From assembly GCF_024166365.1 (NCBI RefSeq), contig NC_064822.1, positions 106,946,823 to 107,010,822 of the forward strand: a DNA stretch of 64,000 nt, read 5' to 3'. How positions within the stretch are numbered: the stretch's first letter is position 1; each line of letters begins with the position of its first letter. The translations under genes and the position numbers were made by a program. The notes under the pieces are model-generated. The model had not been told where the DNA came from and ran no database searches. It saw only the letters and a list, made by a program, of their open reading frames with translations. This stretch comes from Elephas maximus indicus. Its lineage: Eukaryota; Chordata; Mammalia; Proboscidea; Elephantidae. Below, one piece after another: positions 57,444 through 64,000 of the stretch.

Positions 57444-57655
57444 GGAGCCCTGATGGTACAGTGGTTAAAGCAGTGGGCTGCTAACCTAAAGGTCAGTGGT
57501 TTGAACCCACAAGCCGCTTCATGGGAGAAAGATGTGGCCATCTGCTTCCATAAAGATTTACAAACTTGGAAACCCTGTGGGGCAGTTCTATTCTGTCCTG
57601 TAGGATCTCTATGAATCGGAATCGACTCGATGGCAATGAGTTTGGTTTGGTTTTA
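57444..57655 (+). repeat. AfroSINE, long form
   Basis: GAGCCCTGATGGTACAGTGG, GTTTGAACCCACAAGCCGCT, the long-form middle GATGTGGCCATCTGCTTCC, then GAATCGGAATCGACTCGATG. Confidence 0.9.
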
Positions 57656-58079
57656 TCTGTATGGTATACCTAATCTATGTTTTATTTTTTCTTAGTGAAA
57701 CTTATATTGTAATTTCTTAGCTTATTTAATATAAAAAGTTAGTTTGGACCAAAGCCCGTTTCTGCTAACTACATTGCTTTTTAGGGTTTCAGTTAGAGAA
57801 TTACCTATGAAAAATAAGTGTAGAGGAACATGTGGCCTTGAGAGCTCTTGGTCCATTACCCTCTATGGGGAACTATAAATCACCTATCCTGACCACACCA
57901 ATGGACAATTATTTAGTGAGTAGCATCTGAGGGTAAGGTATTACAACATGTATTGAGAAGTATACAAAAGGTAGACTTTATGTTCTAGGTGTTTTGCGTT
58001 TAGTAAAATAATCATAAACAAAAATGTTAAATAAGCCAAGGCTTCATAATGGTTCATGATAACAATTTAAAAAGGTTTA
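57656..58079. other. No recognisable feature
   Basis: Unique AT-rich sequence. Confidence 0.35.
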
Positions 58080-58450
58080 ATCGCCAGATGAATTGACTTA
58101 TTAGAAGAGAGAGAGAGCTTCAAGCTGGTATGATCGTAGACAGGTTGATGGAAGAAGTATGATTTGATCTGGGCTTTACAGAATGGGTGAATAGAACAGT
58201 GTGAGTCAAAGTGAGGAGGTAAGAATGTACAAAGTGTGCGTGGGAAACAGTGAACAAACCAGTTTGGCTGGGGTTGAATCCCCCAGTGATAGATAAGCTG
58301 CAAAGACAAGAGTTGGCCAGACATTAAAGACTTTTTTTTACCCTTAGAGATAATGGAGAACATAGAGGATTTTTGAGGGTGTACACGTCATCAAAGCCAC
58401 ACTGTAGTGTTTTAGGAAGGCTGAGCAGCAGTGAACAGCATGGAATGGAG
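58080..58450 (+). repeat. Ancient mammal-wide repeat, family uncertain
   Basis: GATTTGATCTGGGCTTTACA, TAGATAAGCTGCAAAGACAA and AGAGATAATGGAGAACATAG are consistent with the body of the repeat type at 5,431 and 28,770. Weak match. Confidence 0.35.
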
Positions 58451-58675
58451 CAAGGAATGGGCATCCAGTTATTTGGCTGTCGATTTGGCCTGGTTCTGTG
58501 GTGATGAAGTGGTAATTAGGCTGGAAACGAAGAAAATTGTATATTCGTGTGTCACACAGATGTATACGTTTAATTGACATTTTTCTATTGCAAGAAATAA
58601 TTCTTGGGAAGAATCAGTAGAACTTCGTGAATGACTCGAAAGCCATGGGGGAAAGGGAGAGAGACTAGTTAAAGA

Positions 58676-58730
58676 TTAAAAACCCAAAAGGCACTGACAT
58701 CGAGTCGGTTCCCACTCATAGTGGACCCTA
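58676..58730 (-). repeat. AfroSINE 3' fragment
   Basis: AAAAACCCAAAAGGCACTGA, CATCGAGTCGGTTCCCACTC: about 50 bp of reversed 3' end. Confidence 0.65.
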
Positions 58731-60727
58731 ATTAAAGATTATTTTGCTGTTTTAAAGTTTAGAAAGGGAATTTACTATTTAAAAAATCTTTAGAAGTATG
58801 TTCTATAATACATGTGGGCAGTCTCATCCAGAGCATTTTGGGTAGCAAGCTCTCTTTATTTCTATTTTTCTAATCCTGTCTTTACAGAGGGGTTTCCCCC
58901 TCGCACTTTTAATGTTATCTCCTTACAGAAAGTCTAAATCTTTTGAACTTCTTTATCCTCTATGCTGTTTCTGCGGTAAAGATTACTTAACCTTTGTTTT
59001 GCTGTCTCTTTTCTTGTTTTGGAGTCTTTCATTCTATCCAGCTATAGACAATTAATTTGTTGTCTTTCTCCTTGATATTCTCAACTAATCTTCAGTTTGA
59101 TGAATAGAGAAGAATTACACACCTTTTCATAGACCTGGTGGATAACTATTTTCTCCTTACTGAATCTCAGTGGGTTTCTTTCTTTGACGATTTGCTTATA
59201 TTCCTATACTTAATGAGAACTGTAGTACTTGAAATTGCGGACTGCGTTAAAATTGTAGCTGAAAGGATTCTAATGGGTGAAAGCAGAAGGAAAAAGGAAA
59301 AGACTTTATCAGCCATTGCTATTATAGCTTTCTATTTAGGGTACTGAATCTTGGGCTGTGGACATAAAATATCAGACTTGACTTGTGTGAACTTCCTTGG
59401 TGTGGCTGGGATAGGAGACACTGGCCAGTGGGTCCTTATGCAATTTCAGTTTCATGACTTCACAGTTCAGTGGTAATTTAGAGCAAAGACTGGGCTCAGG
59501 GAATTTGGTTTCTGTTCCTATCTTTCCTAGTTAGTAAAGGTCTTTGAATAAAGAAAGAAGGAAAGAGTGATTGGAGCATCAGAGCATATACATGCAAAAT
59601 AGCAGACTATACCTCGAGAGAAGAATCGGAAAGGTAATTTAACTCAATAAAAAACCCCGCTTAATTTGTTAAAATTATTTTTCTTCTCACCACTGAAGTT
59701 ACTGAGTTCTTGCAAATTCCATTACATTTACCACAGTTTTTACTCATACGTTTGGCAAAAGTGTCCATGGTTTGCTGTGGAATCAGTAGAGCAGGCAGAG
59801 TTCATGTACAAGATGTTAATAAATTTAGTACTGTATTTCGGGATGCAAAGCATCCTTACAGTAATCCCATTAGGAGGTTTTCTGTGCAATCATATTGTAA
59901 GCTTGTACCTGCCTCTTAGTTTGAACGCTCAAAGTAACAGTGATTAAGAACTGTTACAAAAAACAGCCCCTCGGGAAGGTATCCTTACAGTAGCCTGGGA
60001 TAAGGAAAATTCATAAAGACCACTTACCTGACTGATCGCAATTTGTTTTTTGAATCTGGGTATTCTAGTGCAAGTAATATTTTAGTAGATTTATACATTT
60101 TTCTTATTTTTTCACATCTTTTTGTAATTCTTCTTCCATGTTTCTGGAAAAGTGGGGGGAAGACGGTTGTAAAACCCAAGAAAGGTTTTACTGAATGCAC
60201 ACATTGGAGTGATTAAGCGTAATGGGGAAACAAAGTAGAATGATCATATGAGCGAATCAGATGAGCATCTCACTTACCTCACAGAGTATTCCCTCCCACA
60301 GTGTTCCCCCCCGCCCCGCCACTGACTCATACAGGAAATTTTAGCCATCAATGCCCAAAGAGGGTATGACTTCTTTCATTTTAGGATCTGAAATGTAGAG
60401 TCTTGGCAGTAGAAATTGCTCAAAGGCTTTATGTCAGAGAAAATAAGCCCATGTTTGGCTTTGTTTGATGAGTGGTTATCAAAGACTTGGTATTAATTAG
60501 ATCCCAATATTTTCCATTTTTTATTTTAGTTCGAGTATATTGAACCTGATCCTTGGGGGCTGATGTGCTTTGTTCCTAGCTGTATGCTCCTTTCTGACCA
60601 TTAGTAAATCTTTGGTTAAATTGTCCCCTTATAGGTTGTAGGAGTTGATATGTCTTTCACCTCCTACTCCTCAGCAGGCCACCTTGCTGGTTTCCAGTGG
60701 TGAGGCAAAGCAATCATACAGGAAAAT
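58731..60727. other. Unique sequence, no gene recognised
   Basis: Two kilobases without a repeat I can name. ORFs at 59,138-59,347 and 59,666-59,947 have no recognised domain. Confidence 0.4.
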
Positions 60728-61130
60728 TGTCTTAGTTATCTAGTGTTGCTATAACAGAAATACACAAACGGGTGGGTTTAGCAAACAGAAATTTATTTTC
60801 TCATAGTTTAGGAAGCTAGAAGTCCAAATTCAGGGTGCTTTCTTTCTCTGTTGGCTCTGGAGGGAAGGTCCTTGTCTCTTCAGCTTCTGCTTCCTAGTTC
60901 CTTGGTGATCTCCATGTGTCTTAGCATCTGGGTTACCCCCAACTCTGTTCATTTGCTTGCTTGTTTAAACTCTTTTATATCTCAAAAGAGCTTGACTGAA
61001 GACACCCTATATTAATCCTGTCTCATTAACATAACAAAGACAACCCATTCCCAAATGGGATTATAACCATAGGCATAGAGATTAGGCTTTACAACACATA
61101 TTTTTGGGGGACACAATTCAATCCATAATA
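60728..61130 (-). mobile_element. MaLR-like LTR, minus orientation
   Basis: TGTCTTAGTTATCTAGTG ... TATATCTCAAAAGAGCTTGA ... GGGGGACACAATTCAATCCATAATA. Same family as 29,753. No clear target duplication. Confidence 0.8.
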
Positions 61131-61297
61131 GGAACTGACTTATGTACCCTGTGTAGACTCTGCTCTGGAGCCCTAACCTTTGCCCAAGGTAGTGCTCAGA
61201 GAAAGGTTTTTTGTTTGTTTGTTTTTTAAGAGTAATGCATTTATCACTCAGTGCAATCTGTTGTAAAATCTCAAGGAAAAAAAAAAATCATCCCCAG

Positions 61298-61798
61298 TGT
61301 TATGGATTGAATTGTGTCCCCTAAAAATGTGTATCAACTTGGCTAGGCGGTGATTCCCAGTATTGTGTAACCACCATTTTGTGATCTATGTGTTGTAAAT
61401 CTTAACTGCTACGATAATGATGCAGGATTAGAGGCAGTTAATGTTAAAAGGCAGGACTCAGTCTACAGGATGAGGTTGTATCTTGAGTCAATCTCTTTTG
61501 AGATATAAAAGAGAGAATCAGGCAGAGAGGAACCGGACTTCATCCCACCAAAAAAGAAGCACCGGCAGCAGAGTGCACCTTTGAACCTGGGGTCCTTGCA
61601 CTGAGAAGTTTCTAGACCTAAGGGAAGATTGATGATGAGGGACCTTCCCCAGAGCCAACAGAGAGAGAAATCGTTCCCCCAACAGCTAGTGCACTGAATT
61701 TGGACTTACAGACTCCTAGACTGTGAGAGAATATGTTTCTCTTTGTTAAAGCTATCGACTTGTAGTATTTCTGTTATAGCAGCACTAGATAACTAAGA
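61298..61798 (+). mobile_element. MaLR-like LTR, plus orientation, CCCAG duplication
   Basis: TGTTATGGATTGAATTGTG ... GAGATATAAAAGAGAGAATC ... GAATATGTTTCTCTTTGTTA ... ACTAAGA. CCCAG at 61,293-61,297 and 61,799-61,803 is the likely target duplication. The terminal CA appears lost or absorbed. Confidence 0.83.
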
Positions 61799-61803
61799 CC
61801 CAG

Positions 61804-62269
61804 AATGTAAGGAAAGTTTCCACATTACCTTTCTAGCCAGGGTTCCAGAACCATCAGCCCTTTGTAGGCACTGCTTCTGTTTATAGATCTTGAGTTCTCA
61901 GCTCTTTCCAGTTTTTTCCTTCTATTGTTTAATCACAGAACCTAGTAAGTACTCTTATTTGTAGGAATTGAATACTGACTTTTGGCAGTATAATAAAAGT
62001 CCAGTGAATCTATAGAATTCCAAGTATGAGTGTCAGTCCAGAGTCTTAGCAGGAGGTATCTGATGTTTTTAATGGCCAAAATTTAGGTGTCAGAACCTTT
62101 GCATTCTTGTCATAGCTTTGGGCCAATGCACAATGCCCCTGGGACAGTGTTCCTGTAGCGAAATAGGGTGTTGTTCCCGTCACAAGAATAAATAGTGAAA
62201 TTAATATTTCAAAAGCCTTTGAAATTCTAGCTGATGAATGACAAATATTTTTCCTTTAAAAATTTTAAA
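61804..62269. other. No recognisable feature
   Basis: Unique AT-rich sequence. Confidence 0.35.
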
Positions 62270-62922
62270 AAGTTTTGATTATGTTTTTTTAAGTTTATAA
62301 ACAGTAAATTTGCAATTTTTGGTGTATAGCGCTATGAATTTTAATACACGCATAGATTCATATAACCACCACCACAATCAGGATACAGAACAGTTCCGTC
62401 ACCTCAAAAAACATTCTTGTGCTGCCCCTTTGTAGTCAAACTCCTCCATCTCCTAACCTTTGGTAACCTCTGATCTATTCTCTGTTCCTACAGTTTTGCT
62501 TTTTCCAAAATGTCGTGTAAATGGGACCATACTACAGTATATAATCTTTTGAAACTGGCTTCTTCACTCAGCATAACACTTTTGGAATGTGTTTGGTGTC
62601 TGGCAATTATGAACAGAGTTGCTGTAACATCAATGTACAGGTTTTTGTGTGAGCCTAAGTTTACACTTCTCAAGGGTAATCCCCAAGAGTTGGATTGCTG
62701 CTTAATATAGTAAGTGTTTGTTTAACTTTATAAGAAACTGCCAAACTGTTTTTCCAGAATGGCTATATCATTTTGCATATCATACCAGAACGTATGAGAG
62801 TTTTAGTTTTTCTATATCCACATCAGCACTTGGTATTGTCAGATTTGCTTTTTAGCCATTTTAATAGTATATAGTGGTATCCCATTGTGGTTTTAATTTA
62901 CATTCCTCTAATGGTGCCCTGG
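62270..62922 (-). mobile_element. Ancient L1 3' region
   Basis: Antisense landmarks: CACCACCACAATCAGGATAC, GTGTAAATGGGACCATACTA, GCTGTAACATCAATGTACAG, GAAACTGCCAAACTGTTTTT and TTTACATTCCTCTAATGGTG. Old and without intact frames. Confidence 0.75.
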
Positions 62923-63079
62923 AAACCCTGGTGGCGTAGTGATTAAGTGCTATGGGTGCTAACCAAGAGGCTGGCAGTTCAAATCCACCAGGGCTCCTTG
63001 GAAACTCTATGGGGCAGCTCTGCTCTGTCCTATAGGGTCGCTATGAGTCGGAATCGACTTGATGGCAGTGGGTTTGGTT
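62923..63079 (+). repeat. AfroSINE with exact 14-bp target duplication
   Basis: AAACCCTGGTGGCGTAGTGA through GGAATCGACTTGATGGCAGT and GGGTTTGGTT. TAATGGTGCCCTGG is exact at 62,909-62,922 and 63,080-63,093. The second copy overlaps the start of the neighbouring SINE. Confidence 0.95.
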
Positions 63080-63087
63080 TAATGGTG

Positions 63088-63241
63088 CCCTGGTGGTACA
63101 TTGATTAAGAGCTATGGCAGCTAACCAAAAGGTCAGCAATTTGAATCCACCAGCAGCTTCTTGAAAACCCTGTCGGGCAGTCTACTCTGTCCTGTAGGGT
63201 CAGTGTGAGTCGAAATCAACTCGATGGCAATGGGGTTTTTA
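63088..63241 (+). repeat. AfroSINE (older)
   Basis: CCCTGGTGGTACATTGATTA, GGTCAGCAATTTGAATCC and GTCGAAATCAACTCGATGGC, ending in a T-run and TTAATTAAT. It was the target of the 62,923 insertion. Confidence 0.9.
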
Positions 63242-63600
63242 ATTAATACCACCACTCATTCGTGTGTCAGTTTGTCATACTGTGGTGGCTTGTGTGTTGC
63301 TGTGATGCTGGAAGTTATGCCACTGGTATTTCAAATACCAGCAGGGTCGCTGGTGGTGGACAGGTCTCAGTGGAGCTTCCAGACTAAGACAGACTAGGAA
63401 GAAGGGCCTCGCAATTTACTTCTTAAAAATTGGCCAGTGACAACCTTATGAATACAGTGTCAGAAGATGAGCCCCTCCAGTTGGAAGGCACTCACAATAT
63501 GACTGGGAAAGAGCTGCCTCCTCATGATAGAGTTGACCTTAATGTTATGGGTAGAGTAAAGCTTTCAGGACCTCCATTTGCTAATGTGGCATGACTCAAA
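63242..63600 (+). mobile_element. RTE LINE 5' region
   Basis: CAGTTTGTCATACTGTGGTG, CAAATACCAGCAGGGTCGCT, AGACTAAGACAGACTAGGAA and CTGGGAAAGAGCTGCCTCCT lead without a break into the endonuclease ORF. Same sequence as parts of 19,868-20,050 and the middle of the tRNA-Gly SINE. Confidence 0.75.
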
Positions 63601-64000
63601 ATGAGAAGAAATGGCTGCAAACATCCATTAATAATTGGAACATGGAATGTAGGAAATATGAATTTAGGAAAACTGGAAGTTGTCAAAAATGAAATGAAAG
63701 GATTGCAAATAGATATACTAGGCATTTGTGAGTTGAAAGGGACTGCTAGTGACCATTTTGAATTGGACAATTATATGGTCTACTATGCTGGGAATGACAA
63801 ATTGAAGAGGAATGGTGTCATGTTCATTGTCTAAAGGAACATTTCAAGATCTATCCTGAAGTACAGTGCTGTCGGTGATGGGATAATATCCACAAGCCTA
63901 CAAGAAAGACCAGTTAATTTGACGGTTACTCAAATTTACGTGCCAAACACTAGGGCCAACAATGAAGAAATTGAAGATTTTTACTAACTTCTGCAGTCTG
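63601..64000 (+). pseudogene. RTE LINE endonuclease domain, start of ORF
   Basis: The ORF opens at MRRNGCKHPLIIGTWNVGNM. GTWNV matches the first motif of APE-type endonucleases and DILGICELKG carries the catalytic-type Glu. The frame stops at TAA 63,832-63,834, then continues after the stop with TQIYVPNTRANNEE (YVPNT motif) to the window edge. RTE proteins normally carry this domain before the RT. Damaged copy; the rest lies outside. Confidence 0.85.

Overview
This window is vertebrate genomic DNA from a placental mammal, most likely an elephant or another afrotherian. The call rests on about two dozen copies, on both strands, of a tRNA-like SINE whose body and 3' end (ending in GGTTTGG or CACCTAACAACAACA) match the AfroSINE family known from Afrotheria. 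They occur with RTE-type LINEs carrying the same 3' tail. Species assignment is inference. No complete protein-coding gene is visible. Nearly every long ORF is transposon-derived, or is a chance ORF in a repeat or a GC-rich block.

Layout. 1-5.9 kb: an antisense RTE reverse-transcriptase fragment, an L1 3'-UTR insertion with an exact target duplication, an L2, an AfroSINE and a tRNA-Gly-headed SINE. 5.9-22.06 kb: an old minus-strand L1, apparently full length except for its extreme 3' end. It was split by a younger, essentially full-length (8.0 kb) minus-strand L1 at 6,811-14,838 and by an LTR at 19,719-20,553. 22-36 kb: AfroSINEs, ERVL-MaLR-like LTRs, an ERV1-like LTR, ancient L1 pieces, MIR and a second tRNA-Gly SINE. 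36.1-47.95 kb: an old plus-strand L1 shredded into pieces by a younger L1 (itself carrying an inverted L1 3'-UTR), a solo LTR, two RTE 3' ends, MaLR-like LTRs, an ERVL-like LTR with part of its leader, and several AfroSINEs.

48.2-48.8 kb: a MIR cut by three AfroSINEs. 49.05-50.3 kb: a strong CpG island with GC boxes, a YY1-type CCAAGATGGCGCC element and a GTAAGT splice donor. This is the best candidate for a host-gene promoter and non-coding first exon, probably read on the plus strand; I cannot name the gene. Just downstream lie a C-rich tract and a (CAG)10 run. 50.45-60.7 kb is repeat-poor and plausibly intronic. 60.7-64 kb returns to repeats: two LTRs of one family in inverted orientation, an ancient L1, two adjacent AfroSINEs and the 5' end of an RTE LINE running off the window.

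The main interest is the repeat archaeology. Target-site duplications can be read by eye for many insertions and give an order of events. The other points of interest are a tandem-monomer 5' UTR in the younger L1, a composite tRNA-Gly/RTE SINE, and the unidentified CpG-island promoter with its CAG tract.
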